In this document: one piece after another, positions 17,968 through 27,435 of the stretch
Layout: every line of letters begins with the position of its first letter
Position numbering within the stretch: the first letter of the stretch is position 1
Source: Streptomyces roseolus
GTDB taxonomy: Bacteria > Actinomycetota > Actinomycetes > Streptomycetales > Streptomycetaceae
Direction of reading: 5' to 3'
NCBI RefSeq assembly: GCF_014649855.1
Contig: NZ_BMTV01000023.1
Location: forward strand, 62,001-126,000
DNA length: 64,000 nt
The notes under the pieces: model-generated
The model's input: only the letters and a program-made list of their open reading frames with translations
Databases searched by the model: none
Told to the model about the DNA's origin: nothing
Program-made: the position numbers and the translations under genes

Positions 17968-19200
17968 GTGCACTCGTCCGCCGTCTTCCTCATCGAGTTC
18001 GGAGCGATCATCCTCGGCCTCGGCCTGTTGGGCCGGGTGGCGGGGCGGTTTCGGTTCTCGCCCATACCCCTGTACCTGCTGGCCGGGCTCGCGTTCGGGA
18101 AGGGTGGGCTGCTGCCGTTGGGGGCGAGCGAGGAGTTCGTCGCCATCGGTGCCGAGATCGGGGTGATCCTGCTGCTCCTGATGCTCGGTCTGGAGTACAC
18201 GGCGACCGATCTGGTCTCCAATCTGAAGACGCAGTACCCGGCCGGGCTCGTGGACGGCGCGCTCAACGCGCTGCCGGGTGCGGCGATGGCACTGCTGCTC
18301 GGGTGGGGACCGGTGGCGGCGGTGGTGCTGGCGGGGGTCACGTGGATCTCGTCGTCCGGTGTCATCGCGAAGGTCCTCGGGGACCTGGGGCGGCTGGGCA
18401 ACCGGGAGACGCCGGTGGTGCTGAGCATCCTGGTCCTGGAGGACCTGGCGATGGCGGTGTACCTGCCGATCGTGACCGCCCTGCTGGCCGGAGCCGGGCT
18501 CGCGGCCGGGAGTGCGACGCTCGCGATCGCGCTGGGCGTGGCCGGGCTCGTGCTGTTCGTGGCCGTGCGGTACGGGCGGGTGATCTCGCGCTTCGTGTCG
18601 AGCGACGACCCGGAGAAGCTGCTCCTGGTGGTGCTGGGGCTGACGCTGCTGGTCGCGGGGATCGCGCAGCAGCTCCAGGTCTCCGCGGCCGTCGGCGCGT
18701 TCCTCGTCGGCATCGCGCTGTCGGGTGAGGTCGCGGAGGGCGCGCACCATCTGCTGAGCCCGCTGCGGGACCTGTTCGCCGCCGTGTTCTTCGTCTTCTT
18801 CGGGCTGCACACCGATCCGGCCAGCATCCCGCCGGTGCTGCTGCCCGCCCTGGCCCTCGCCGTCGTCACCGCGGGCACGAAGATCGCCACCGGGTACTGG
18901 GCGGCGCGCCGCAACGGGATCTCCGCGAAGGGCGCGTGGCGGGCCGGCGGGACGCTGGTGGCCCGGGGCGAGTTCTCCATCGTCATCGCGGGGCTCGCGG
19001 TCTCGGCCGGGATCGAGCCCTCGCTGGGCCCGCTGGCCACCGCGTACGTCCTCATCCTCGTCGTCATCGGCCCGCTGACGGCCCGGTACACGGAGCCGGT
19101 CGCCACCTGGGCGACGGGCCTGCGCCGCCGGGCGCCGCTGGACCCGGGGCCCGCGGAGGAGCGGCTGCCGCTGCCCGAGCCGGTCCGCCACGAGCGCTGA
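17968..19200 (+). CDS. cation:proton antiporter, CPA2/KefB-type membrane subunit
   Basis: 410 residues with about 11-12 membrane helices typical of the Na+/H+ exchanger (CPA2) fold, for example YLLAGLAFGKGGLLPLG near the N-terminus and LLMLGLEYTATDL in the core. There is no C-terminal nucleotide-binding domain; the preceding gene supplies the regulatory part. GTG start with AAGGGAG upstream. The role is exchange of K+ or another cation for H+. A strong hairpin follows at 19216-19251. Confidence 0.9.
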   Translation: MHSSAVFLIEFGAIILGLGLLGRVAGRFRFSPIPLYLLAGLAFGKGGLLPLGASEEFVAIGAEIGVILLLLMLGLEYTATDLVSNLKTQYPAGLVDGALNALPGAAMALLLGWGPVAAVVLAGVTWISSSGVIAKVLGDLGRLGNRETPVVLSILVLEDLAMAVYLPIVTALLAGAGLAAGSATLAIALGVAGLVLFVAVRYGRVISRFVSSDDPEKLLLVVLGLTLLVAGIAQQLQVSAAVGAFLVGIALSGEVAEGAHHLLSPLRDLFAAVFFVFFGLHTDPASIPPVLLPALALAVVTAGTKIATGYWAARRNGISAKGAWRAGGTLVARGEFSIVIAGLAVSAGIEPSLGPLATAYVLILVVIGPLTARYTEPVATWATGLRRRAPLDPGPAEERLPLPEPVRHER

Positions 19201-19215
19201 CGGCCCGGAGGGGTC

Positions 19216-19251
19216 CGGCCGCCCCCGGGCCCGTCGGCCCGGGGGCGGCCG
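19216..19251 (+). terminator. terminator hairpin after the antiporter gene
   Basis: Perfect 16-bp arms (19216-19231 and 19236-19251, starting CGGCCGCCCCC) around the loop CGTC. There is no U-tract, as is usual in Streptomyces. Confidence 0.75.
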
Positions 19252-19295
19252 AAATCCGCGTGCGGGCCGGTCGGGCGGGCTGCGAGCATCACGGG

Positions 19296-21473
19296 ATGGA
19301 CCACGCTCTCGAACGTCTGCTCGTCCGGCACACCCTGCGGCTGCCCGTGCCCGCCGGTCCCGCCGGGGACGGCTCCGCCGCCGCCCTGCGGTTCGACGCC
19401 GCGCTGCGGACGGCGGGCTTCGCCCTGTCGCCCTCCCTGCTGAGGGAGTTGTCCGGGCGGCCCGGCGAGACCGTCGTCGAGCTGGCCCGCCGGGCGCTGG
19501 AGGCGGTCCGCGAGCGGGTCGGCGACCACGTCCGGCACAACGCCTACTTCATCGACTTCCCCCGCAACGTCCCCGACACCCAGGAGTTCTGGCTGTCGTG
19601 CGTCCTGAAGGCGCTCGACGACCCCGAGGCCCGGGAGGCGGTCGAGGCGCAGCCGAGTGCCGGGGTCCTGAACCTGCTGACGCTGCCCGCGTACGGCCGG
19701 TACCCGCACACGTACGAGGAACTGCTCGCGGCGCACGCGGAGTTGACTCCGTCGGGCGGGGACCGATTGACCGTGCTGCATCTCGGCGGTCCCACCGGGG
19801 AGGAACTCGGCGCGCTGTACCTGTCGTTGGCCGGTTCCGTGACGCCGTTGGGCGAGGAGCACCTGGCCGATCTGGCGGTGCTCGCCGCGCACTGCGCGGA
19901 CGGGCCGCAGCCGGCGGAGATCCCGGTCCGGGAGAACCGGGCCGTGGTCAACGCCGCCCGGCTGCGGGCCGGCGCGGCGCCGCTGCTCGACACCGTCACG
20001 GACGTGCTGCGGCTGGCCTGCGCGCTGTCGGACGGGGACGTGACGCTGCGCGAGCGGACCCGTTTCCGCTCGCTGTCCCGGCCGCTGCGGCGGATCCTGC
20101 TGGCCGCCCTCGACGGCGTGGTGGCGGCGGCTCCGGAGAAGCTTGCCGACGTCGCGCCGTACCGGGAGGCGTGGAAGCGGCTCGGGGAGCGGCTGCACCC
20201 GCACGCGTACCCGGCGTGGCCGCACGCCGCCGAGGTCTTCGCGGTGGCCCGGGGCGAGTCGCGGGCGCCGTCGCTGGACTCCCGGGTGGAGGCGCTGCTC
20301 GCCCGGGACGACGTGCCGGGGGCGGCGGACCTGCTGGCGTCGGCGGCGCCGGGCCGGCTCTTCCGGGCGCTCGACCGGCTGCTGCGTACGGCGGCGGACG
20401 AGGCCGGGCGGGAGGCGGTGCTCGCCGCGGTGGAGCGGTCCGGGTCGCGCGTGGCGGGCCGCGTGGTGCTGTCGGTGCGCGAGCACGTGCAGAACCGGGG
20501 AGCCGGACGCGGCGCCGGGCGGCGGGTGTTCGTGAACCGGGCGGGCGGCGCCTGGGTGGCGCCCGACACCCGCCCGGCGCTTCCGGCGGGCGTACGGGAG
20601 CGGCTGGTGGCGCTGCTCGACGCGGAGACGCGCCGCAGGCTGCCGGTGCCGGAGCGGATCCTCGTCGCCCCGGAGGCGCTGGACGTGGCGCTGCCGCTCA
20701 GCGGCCGGGCGTCGTCCGGGGGCTTCGGGGTGCTGCCGCGCGGCTCGGTGTCGCCGGTCGACGGAGAGCTGCTGCGCTTCTTCATGTACTGGAAGCAGAC
20801 CCGGCTGACCACTGACCTGGATCTGTCGGCGCTGGTCCTGGACGAGCGGTACCGGCCGGTCACCTGGCTGTCGTACACGGCGCTGGCCGACGTCGAGGGC
20901 GTGCACTCCGGTGATGTCGTCGCGGCTCCGGACGGGGCTTCGGAGTTCATCGACCTGCGGCTCGACGCGGTGCGCGGCACGTACATCGTGCCGCAGGTGC
21001 ACGTCTTCGAGGGCGAGGGCTTCGAGGCGACGGAGGAGTCGTTCTTCGGGTTCATGCTGCGCGACCGGGAGCAGCGGGGCCGCCCGTTCGAGCCGCGCAC
21101 GGTCCGGATGAAGTCGGATCTGCGGGGGCCGGGCCGGGTGGCGCTGCCGCTGGCGTTCCGGCGGGACGACGAGGGACGGTGGCACGCGCACTGGCTGCAC
21201 CTGTGCCTGCGGGGCGCGCCGGCGGCGAACCGGGTGGAGGACCACCGGGTGTCGGTGACGGTGCTGCTGCGCGGTCTGATGGGGCGCCGACCGCTGACGG
21301 TCGGTCACCTGGTGCGCCTGATGGAGGAGTCGGGATCCGCCGTGACGCTGTGGGAGGGGGGCGAGGTGCCCGAGGAGCCGGTGACGTATCTGGGTCTGGA
21401 GCGGCCCGACGGGCTCGCCGAGGGGTCCGTCGTCGTGACGCCGGAAAATCTGCGCGACCTGATCCCCGCCTGA
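19296..21473 (+). CDS. large protein with C-terminal TerD-like domain
   Basis: 725 residues, no signal peptide or membrane segment. Residues from about 485 carry a TerD-type fold: TTDLDLSALVLDERYRPVTWLSYT, VHSGDVVAAPDGASEFIDLRLD and GTYIVPQVHVFEGEGF match the calcium-binding tellurium-resistance family pattern. The N-terminal 480 residues are helical and of unknown function. It recalls the MXAN_6230/SCO0854-type proteins, but no RING-like cysteine cluster is visible (only scattered Cys). No other ter genes are nearby. The ATG at 19296 lacks a clear Shine-Dalgarno. Confidence 0.72.
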   Translation: MDHALERLLVRHTLRLPVPAGPAGDGSAAALRFDAALRTAGFALSPSLLRELSGRPGETVVELARRALEAVRERVGDHVRHNAYFIDFPRNVPDTQEFWLSCVLKALDDPEAREAVEAQPSAGVLNLLTLPAYGRYPHTYEELLAAHAELTPSGGDRLTVLHLGGPTGEELGALYLSLAGSVTPLGEEHLADLAVLAAHCADGPQPAEIPVRENRAVVNAARLRAGAAPLLDTVTDVLRLACALSDGDVTLRERTRFRSLSRPLRRILLAALDGVVAAAPEKLADVAPYREAWKRLGERLHPHAYPAWPHAAEVFAVARGESRAPSLDSRVEALLARDDVPGAADLLASAAPGRLFRALDRLLRTAADEAGREAVLAAVERSGSRVAGRVVLSVREHVQNRGAGRGAGRRVFVNRAGGAWVAPDTRPALPAGVRERLVALLDAETRRRLPVPERILVAPEALDVALPLSGRASSGGFGVLPRGSVSPVDGELLRFFMYWKQTRLTTDLDLSALVLDERYRPVTWLSYTALADVEGVHSGDVVAAPDGASEFIDLRLDAVRGTYIVPQVHVFEGEGFEATEESFFGFMLRDREQRGRPFEPRTVRMKSDLRGPGRVALPLAFRRDDEGRWHAHWLHLCLRGAPAANRVEDHRVSVTVLLRGLMGRRPLTVGHLVRLMEESGSAVTLWEGGEVPEEPVTYLGLERPDGLAEGSVVVTPENLRDLIPA

Positions 21474-21577
21474 GTGTTACGGTCGGTGCGGGGCGAGGCC
21501 ATGGTGGGGCTTCCTTCTCAGAACCTCTACTGAAGATAGTCCTTCCGCTTTCCTCGCCCCCCTTTTTTCGTTCCGCG

Positions 21578-21609
21578 CGGGCCGCGGTCCTTCCGAGGAC
21601 CGCGGCCCG
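21578..21609. terminator. bidirectional hairpin between the TerD-like gene and rmdA
   Basis: Perfect 14-bp arms (CGGGCCGCGGTCCT at 21578-21591 and its complement at 21596-21609) with a TCCG tetraloop, between two convergent genes. Confidence 0.7.
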
Positions 21610-21624
21610 TCGCGCGTGCCGGGG

Positions 21625-23802
21625 TCACACCGCGTCGGCGAGGACCAGGGAGTGGATGCGGTCCGGGGCGCCGGGGCGGGCGTAGTACCAGCCCTGGGCG
21701 GTGTCGCAGCCGATCTCCCGGAGGCGTTCGGCCTGGGCGGCGGTCTCCACCCCCTCGACGGTGACGGCGAGTTCGAGGCTGTGGGCGAGGGAGACGATGC
21801 CCTCGACGATCTTCAGGTCGACGGGGTCCACCGGGTGCTGCTGCATGCCGCGGGTGAAGGAGCGGTCGAGCTTGAGGACGCTGACCGGCAGCCGGCGCAG
21901 GTTGGCGAGGTTGGAGTAGCCGGTGCCGAAGTCGTCGAGGGCGATGTCGACGCCCATCTCGGCGAGCTGGCGCAGCGGTTTCAGCAGGTCCTCGTCGGCG
22001 CCGATCAGGGCGGACTCGGTGACCTCCAGGCAGAGCGCGCCCGGTGCGAGGCCGGCGCGCTCCAGGACGTCGACGGTGTCGGCGACCAGCCGGGGATGGT
22101 GGAGCTGGGTCGGCGACAGGTTGACGTTGATGCGGAGCGGGTTGCCGGCCGTGGGGTTGTCGAGCTGCCAGGAGCGTGCCTGGCGGACGGCCTCCTGGAG
22201 GACCCAGCGCCCGAGCGGGACGATCAGGCCGGTGTCCTCGGCGAGCGGGATGAAGCGGTCGGGGCCGAGGACGCCGTGCTGCGGGTGGCTCCAGCGGACG
22301 AGGGCCTCGGCGCCGTGGACGCTGCCGTCGTCGAGGTGGACGAGCGGCTGGTACTCGATGAAGAACTCGCCGCGTTCCAGGGCGGTCGGCAGGGCGGTGG
22401 TGAGGCCGTGCCGGGTGATGGCGCGGGCGTCCGCCTCGGGGTCGGCGCGCTCGAAGCGGTTGCCGCCCGCGGACTTGGCCCGGTACATGGTGATGTCGGC
22501 GCTGCGCAGCACCTCGGCGGCGGTGCGTTCGCCGGCCGGTCCTTCGACGACGCCGAGGCTGCCGCGGACGGTCAGCTCGCGTCCGTCGACGCCGACGGGG
22601 GTGGAGAGGGCGGCGAGAATGCGGTCGGCGAGGGCGACCGCGTCGCCCTCGCCCTCGGTGCCGGTGGTGAGGGCGACGAACTCGTCGCCGCCGAGCCGGG
22701 CGACCATCTCGCCGGGGCCGGTGGCGCAGGCCTGGAGCCGGTCGGCGACCTCGACGAGGAGCCGGTCGCCGACGGAGTGGCCGAGGCTGTCGTTGATGGC
22801 CTTGAAGCCGTCGAGGTCGAGGTAGCAGAGGGCGAAGCGGGCGTCGTCGCCGCCGGTGGCGGGGGCGACGGCCTTCTCCAGGCGCTCGAAGAAGAGCGTC
22901 CGGTTGGGGAGCCCGGTGAGGGCGTCGTGGGTGGCCTCGTACCGCAGGCGCAGGTGGAGCAGGCGCCGTTCGGTGATGTCCTCCATGAGGGCGAGCTGGT
23001 ACTGGGGGCGGCCCTCGGCGTCGCGGAGCAGGGAGACGGTGAGGTTGGTCCACAGCACGGTGCCGTCGCCGCGGTAGTACGGCTTCTCCACCCGGTACTG
23101 CTCGCGTTCGCCGCGCACCAGCTCCTCGTAGAGCCGCCAGACGTGCGGGCCGTCCTCGGGGTGGACCCACTCGCTGACGTTGCGGCTGCGGACGTGCGCC
23201 TCGACGCCGCCGAACATGCGGGTCATGGTGTCGTTGATCTCGACGATGCGGCCTTCGAGGTCGGCGATGCCGATGCCGATGGCGGCGCCGTCGAAGACCG
23301 CCCGGAAGCGGCTCTCGGTGGCGTGCAGGGCGATCTCGGCGGCGCTGCGGGCGGCGAGCGCGGAGCGGGCGATGGCCTCCTGTTCCAGGCGGGTGCGCTC
23401 GCGCAGGGCCTGGGCGTAGCCGGTGGCCATGGCGTGCTGGAGGCGGGCGCAGCGGGCCCGCAGTTCCTCGGCGGCGAACGAGGGGTCCGTGCCGCAGTAG
23501 AGGACGAGGTACGAGTCGACGACGCCGAGGCTTCGGCCGAGGGCGTCCGGGTCGGTGCAGTGGGCGTCGACCAGGCCGGCGCCGGCCCGTTGGGCGGGGG
23601 CGGTGTCGAAGGGCCGGGCGAGCAGCGCCTCGCACAGCAGGCGCGCGAGCGGGAGGAGGTGGCCCTCGAACTCGGCGCGGGTGAGGGAGGTGGCGGTCAC
23701 CGGGAAGATGGCCCGGCTCCAGATGGTGACGAACCGCCTGAGTCTGTCCTCCGGGCCGTCGGCTTCCGCGGTGGATCCGGACGGCTGCGACGGCACCTTC
23801 AC
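21625..23802 (-). CDS. rmdA: RmdA-like cyclic-di-GMP phosphodiesterase (PAS-GGDEF-EAL)
   Basis: 725 residues, cytoplasmic. Order: N-terminal helical region, PAS domain from about 160 (SRFRAVFDGAAIGIGIADLEG), GGDEF domain with intact LGGDEF near 371, and EAL domain with AEALVRW near 500, DDFGTGYSN and VEGVET. Both catalytic motifs look intact. From memory this architecture and neighbourhood match S. coelicolor RmdA (SCO0928), which degrades c-di-GMP and affects development through BldD. GTG 23802 overlaps the stop of the upstream methyltransferase gene (GTGA), so the two proteins are co-translated. Confidence 0.85.
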   Translation of the reverse strand: MKVPSQPSGSTAEADGPEDRLRRFVTIWSRAIFPVTATSLTRAEFEGHLLPLARLLCEALLARPFDTAPAQRAGAGLVDAHCTDPDALGRSLGVVDSYLVLYCGTDPSFAAEELRARCARLQHAMATGYAQALRERTRLEQEAIARSALAARSAAEIALHATESRFRAVFDGAAIGIGIADLEGRIVEINDTMTRMFGGVEAHVRSRNVSEWVHPEDGPHVWRLYEELVRGEREQYRVEKPYYRGDGTVLWTNLTVSLLRDAEGRPQYQLALMEDITERRLLHLRLRYEATHDALTGLPNRTLFFERLEKAVAPATGGDDARFALCYLDLDGFKAINDSLGHSVGDRLLVEVADRLQACATGPGEMVARLGGDEFVALTTGTEGEGDAVALADRILAALSTPVGVDGRELTVRGSLGVVEGPAGERTAAEVLRSADITMYRAKSAGGNRFERADPEADARAITRHGLTTALPTALERGEFFIEYQPLVHLDDGSVHGAEALVRWSHPQHGVLGPDRFIPLAEDTGLIVPLGRWVLQEAVRQARSWQLDNPTAGNPLRINVNLSPTQLHHPRLVADTVDVLERAGLAPGALCLEVTESALIGADEDLLKPLRQLAEMGVDIALDDFGTGYSNLANLRRLPVSVLKLDRSFTRGMQQHPVDPVDLKIVEGIVSLAHSLELAVTVEGVETAAQAERLREIGCDTAQGWYYARPGAPDRIHSLVLADAV

Positions 23803-24611
23803 GCCTTGCGCCCCACACCTGCGAAGCCGGAGAAGGCGTACGGGTCCTCCTCCTCGACCGGGCCGTCCGGCCGCCACAACGGCATGGAGACCAGGCCGGG
23901 TTCGACGGTCTCGGTGCCGTCGAAGAAGCGGGCGATCTCCTCCCGGGAGCGCATCACCAGCGGGCTGCGGGTGCTGCGGTAGACGTCGACGGTGCCGCTG
24001 GCCCGCTCCTGGTCGACGGGGATGCCCTCGTACGAGGCGTGGGTGACGACCAGGAGGCTGCCGGGGGCGAGCGCGTCGAGGAGTTCGGCGACGGCCTCGT
24101 GCGGGCGGTCGGCGTCCTCCAGGAAGTGCAGGACGGCGACGAGGAGCAGGGCCACCGGCCGGTCGAGGTCGAGGAGTCCGGTGAGCTCGGGGCTGTGGAG
24201 GATGTCGGCCGGCTTGCGGAGGTCGGCGGGGACGACGAGGGCGCCGTCGACGCCGTCCAGGACGGCCCGGCTGTGCGCGACCGCGACGGGATCGTGGTCG
24301 ACGTAGACGATCCGGGCGGCGGGGTCGGCGGCCTGCGCGACCTCGTGCACGTTGCCGAAGGTCGGGATCCCGGAGCCGATGTCGAGGAACTGGGTGACGT
24401 CGTTGTCGACGGCGAAGCGGACGGCGCGGCGCATGAACGCCCGGTTCGCCTGCATGATCTTGGGGAGCCCCGGCAGGAACTCCATGGCCTTGCGGGCCGC
24501 TTCCCGGTCCACCTCGAAATTGTGCGAGCCGCCCAGATAGAAGTCGTACATACGGGACACGCTCGGTACCGAAATGTCGATACCCGGCGGAGCCCAGGCG
24601 GGACGCTCCAT
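23799..24611 (-). CDS. SAM-dependent methyltransferase, DUF574 (PF04672) family
   Basis: 270 residues. Diagnostic family features: SRMYDFYLGGSHNFEVDREAA (from residue 19), FLDIGSGIPT as the SAM-binding loop, and ARIVYVDHDPVAVAHSRAVL. The family is hugely expanded in Streptomyces and functions are mostly unknown. ATG 24611 has GGAG 6 nt upstream. It is first in an operon with rmdA and its TGA overlaps the rmdA GTG, suggesting a functional link to c-di-GMP signalling. Confidence 0.9.
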   Translation of the reverse strand: MERPAWAPPGIDISVPSVSRMYDFYLGGSHNFEVDREAARKAMEFLPGLPKIMQANRAFMRRAVRFAVDNDVTQFLDIGSGIPTFGNVHEVAQAADPAARIVYVDHDPVAVAHSRAVLDGVDGALVVPADLRKPADILHSPELTGLLDLDRPVALLLVAVLHFLEDADRPHEAVAELLDALAPGSLLVVTHASYEGIPVDQERASGTVDVYRSTRSPLVMRSREEIARFFDGTETVEPGLVSMPLWRPDGPVEEEDPYAFSGFAGVGRKA

Positions 24612-25167
24612 CAATGTCTCCAACAAGTCGCCATGGGGGATGCGGCCCCGTGTTCGCGGCCGTGTTCGAGGTGAGGCTACTGATCGCCCGCCGAGAGAGC
24701 GAGTAGAAACGGAAATTCGCGGTCCGTTCTTGGTCACACGCCTTTGGCACGTGCGTACGGAACGAAGATTTCACGCCTTCAGGCCGTGCACATTCACGTG
24801 CATATGGTCGTGCGCCGGCTCTCCGGCCCACCGCCGGGCGCCCGTTGCGCACCCCCGCACCCCTCCGTACCTCGGCGGTCGGTTCCCCGGCGCGCGGCCG
24901 CCGCCGAACGCGGTACCGCCCGGAGCGGATTCGCGGCAGGGCGACAACCGGACAGTTCTTCCACCAGGGGACCGGGACGGCTTCCGTCGGCCATTTCATG
25001 CCCCGGCGCACGCCCCCTCCACACCTGCTCCGACGGCCCTGTCCTTGCTCCGGATCGGGCAGTCCGCGGCAAAACGTCAAACCGGTGCATCTCAAGATCC
25101 CCACCATCCGGGGAATCAGGCGGGATTCGGGCCCCGGTTCGCCATCCATGTGTTCAAGCTCGTCGGC
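24612..25167. other. 556-bp divergent intergenic region, no gene seen
   Basis: Separates the methyltransferase-rmdA operon from the proline-rich secreted protein. The part near 24690-24830 is AT-rich for this genome and holds CACGTG (24748-24753 region) and a TGCAC-N6-GTGCA dyad just downstream, so it probably contains the promoters. No convincing coding frame or RNA gene was recognised. Confidence 0.5.
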
Positions 25168-25815
25168 GTGTCTCTGTACGCATCACCTCTCACGCGGTCG
25201 CTGGCGGCCGCCGGCCTGGTGTGGCTGCTCGCCGCACCCGCGCCGGCGGCCGCCGACTCCTGCGCCTACGCCACCGTCGGGCCGAACGGCTCGCACACCT
25301 CGGTGGCGGTCGTCGGCCCGGACGCGTGCTCGCCGCCGCCCGAACCGACCGGACCGCCGAAGCCGACCAAGCCGCCGAAGCCGACCGAGCCGAAGCCGAC
25401 CGCACCGCCTCGGCCGCCGGTGCCGCCCGAGCCGCCCGTACGGCCCGTACGGCCCGTGCCCAGGCCGCCGTCCGTCGACCCGGTGCCCGCGCCGCTGCTC
25501 CCGCCCGCCCCCTCCCCCGTACGGCCGCCCGCCGCCACCCCGGCACCGCGGCCGACGCCCGCCCCGCCGTCGCCCTCCCCCGCGCCCGCCGCCCCGGCGC
25601 CCGAGGCGCCGCCGGCCCCCGCGCCCCCGGCCCCGCCGCCCGCCCGCACGGCGGTGCCGCGCCCGGCCGCCGCACCGCCCGCCGCGCTGCCGCACTACAA
25701 GCGGACCAGCAGGCCCCAGCCCAAGAGCACCGCGTCACCCGTCACCACGATGCTCCTCATCACCGCGCCCGCCGTCCTCGCCACCGCGATCCTGCGCCCG
25801 CGCTCCTCCCGCTGA
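25168..25815 (+). CDS. secreted proline-rich cell-surface protein
   Basis: About 215 residues: a signal peptide (SLAAAGLVWLLAAPAPAAADS), a short region with two Cys, a long Pro/Ala/Lys-rich stretch with KPTKPPKPTEPKP-type repeats (about 55-170), then a C-terminal hydrophobic helix (TTMLLITAPAVLATAIL) and the basic tail RPRSSR. The layout suits a wall-spanning protein anchored at its C-terminus, possibly a substrate of the nearby sortase, though it lacks the QGGLGGS motif of the two other secreted proteins. Start uncertain: GTG 25168 or 25150; neither has a good Shine-Dalgarno. Confidence 0.6.
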   Translation: MSLYASPLTRSLAAAGLVWLLAAPAPAAADSCAYATVGPNGSHTSVAVVGPDACSPPPEPTGPPKPTKPPKPTEPKPTAPPRPPVPPEPPVRPVRPVPRPPSVDPVPAPLLPPAPSPVRPPAATPAPRPTPAPPSPSPAPAAPAPEAPPAPAPPAPPPARTAVPRPAAAPPAALPHYKRTSRPQPKSTASPVTTMLLITAPAVLATAILRPRSSR

Positions 25816-25884
25816 TCCGGCCCCGGCCGCGGCACACCCCGCACCACCTCCCCATCCGACTCCCGTGAGGAAGACCGAACACCC

Positions 25885-26649
25885 ATGTCCGAATGGCTCG
25901 TCCTGACCCTGGCGATGGCAGCGGCCTGCGCCGTCGTCCTGGCCATCGTCGTCATCAACCACCGGCGGATCCCCGCGGACGACGACCCCAGCGAGACCCC
26001 CGACGTCATCGAGTACATGACGATGATGATCGGCGTGATCTACGCGATCGTCCTCGGCCTCGCCATCGCCGGCGTGTGGGAGGCGCGCGGCGCCGCCCAG
26101 GAGGTGGCGCGGCAGGAGGCGCAGGCCATGCACGAGATCTCCGAACGCGTCGAGGTGTACCCGGCGACGGTGCGCGACCGGATCCGCGCCGACGTCGACG
26201 CGTACGTCACCTACGTGGTGGACGAGGAGTTCACGCGGCGGGCCGAGCAGGGCGGCACGACGCCGGAGGGCGACGCCCTGCTCCAGAAGCTCCGCCGGAG
26301 CGTCACCGACTACGAACCGGCCGACGACTTCGAGGGGCAGGCCTACCAGCCGCTGGTCGACCAGGTGATGGTCGCCGACGACGCCCGCGGCGCCCGCGGC
26401 CAGAGCGCCGGGGACACCATGCCGGGGGTCGTCTGGTTCGGCCTCATCATCGGCGCCCTGGTCTCGGTGGGGCTGATCTTCACCCTCCAGATCCGGCGCA
26501 CCGGGCGCGAGCTGCTGCTCGCGGGCCTCTACAGCGCGCTGATCGCCTTCCTGCTCTTCCTGATCTGGGACTTCGACGCGCCGTACGGCCGCGGCCTGGC
26601 CGACTCCGCCGCGCCGTTCACCGATCTGTTCCCGCAGGTCACCGGCTGA
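25885..26649 (+). CDS. DUF4239 family membrane protein
   Basis: 254 residues. One helix at the N-terminus (WLVLTLAMAAACAVVLAIVVI), a second at about 45-65 (MTMMIGVIYAIVLGLAIAGVW), a central soluble helical domain (about 70-170), and two C-terminal helices (VVWFGLIIGALVSVGLIFTL; LLAGLYSALIAFLLFLIW). This is the DUF4239 (bestrophin-like) topology; no function is established. A GAGGAA-type ribosome-binding site precedes the ATG. It lies between secreted-protein genes of the sortase locus. Confidence 0.82.
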   Translation: MSEWLVLTLAMAAACAVVLAIVVINHRRIPADDDPSETPDVIEYMTMMIGVIYAIVLGLAIAGVWEARGAAQEVARQEAQAMHEISERVEVYPATVRDRIRADVDAYVTYVVDEEFTRRAEQGGTTPEGDALLQKLRRSVTDYEPADDFEGQAYQPLVDQVMVADDARGARGQSAGDTMPGVVWFGLIIGALVSVGLIFTLQIRRTGRELLLAGLYSALIAFLLFLIWDFDAPYGRGLADSAAPFTDLFPQVTG

Positions 26650-26813
26650 GCGAGGGGGCGGAACTGGGCCGTCCGGGGGGCATTCGTGCCCCATTCGCGC
26701 GTCTGGGATCGCGGCTGTGGTAGTGCGCTCCTAGCGTTTCGGGCAACGAGGTGCACGCAGGCTCCATGCGGCCAATCCGCCGCGGCCGGCCCTCGGTACC
26801 CGGAGGAATCACC

Positions 26814-27374
26814 ATGCGCGCGATACGTGCCGCGTCCACCGCCCTCCTCGGGGCGGTCGCCCTCGCCCTGGCCGCCCCCGTCACCGTCGCCTTCGCGGCC
26901 GACGGTGCGCCCGCGCCGAACCCGCGGGTGCGGGGCGCCAAGGCCCCGGGCGATTTCGTCGTCTCCCCCTCGCTCGTCTCCCCCGGCGGCCGGGTGACGC
27001 TCAGTGCCCCCGGCTGCTCCAGCACGGCGACGGCGACGGCCGGCGTCTTCGACACCGTCCAGATCGCCCCCGGTGCGTCGGTGACCGCCACCGTGGACGC
27101 GGACGCCAAGCGCGGCGCCGTGTACACGGTGGCGTTCAACTGCTCGGGCGGCGTGCAGGACACCGTGGACCTGACCATCAGCGGCCTCGCCACCCTCTCG
27201 CCCACCGCCCGCTCGACGGTGCTGCTCACCCCGCGCGGCGTGCAGGGCGGCCTCGGCGGCTCGCAGAGCTCCGTCGGACCGGGCACGCTGGCGGCCGGCA
27301 CGGCCCTGGTGCTGGCGGCGGCGGCCGGTTCGGCCTACGCGATCCGGCGCCGCACGAGCCGGCGCCGGCACTGA
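26814..27374 (+). CDS. secreted protein with QGGLGGS-TM-basic C-terminal tail (putative sortase substrate)
   Basis: 186 residues. Signal peptide 1-29 (cleavage near AFAAD), an Ig-like beta domain with two Cys (68 and 110, probably disulfide-bonded), then RGVQGGLGGS (141-150), a hydrophobic helix (about 159-177) and the tail RRRTSRRRH. This three-part C-terminus mimics a sortase sorting signal without LPXTG. Good GGAGGAA Shine-Dalgarno. It is a paralogue of the convergent gene at 27509-27991, sharing the fold, the Cys spacing and the QGGLGGS motif, and lies about 1 kb from a class F sortase. Confidence 0.75.
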   Translation: MRAIRAASTALLGAVALALAAPVTVAFAADGAPAPNPRVRGAKAPGDFVVSPSLVSPGGRVTLSAPGCSSTATATAGVFDTVQIAPGASVTATVDADAKRGAVYTVAFNCSGGVQDTVDLTISGLATLSPTARSTVLLTPRGVQGGLGGSQSSVGPGTLAAGTALVLAAAAGSAYAIRRRTSRRRH

Positions 27375-27435
27375 CGCGCCGACACCGGGCCGGGGCTCCG
27401 GCCCCGGGATCCGCGACGGGAGGCGCCGTGTGACA

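Noticed and set aside
24748..24810. CACGTG and GTGCAC dyads as BldD or AdpA sites before the methyltransferase-rmdA operon
   Set aside because: Matches to the consensus of either regulator were too weak to claim.
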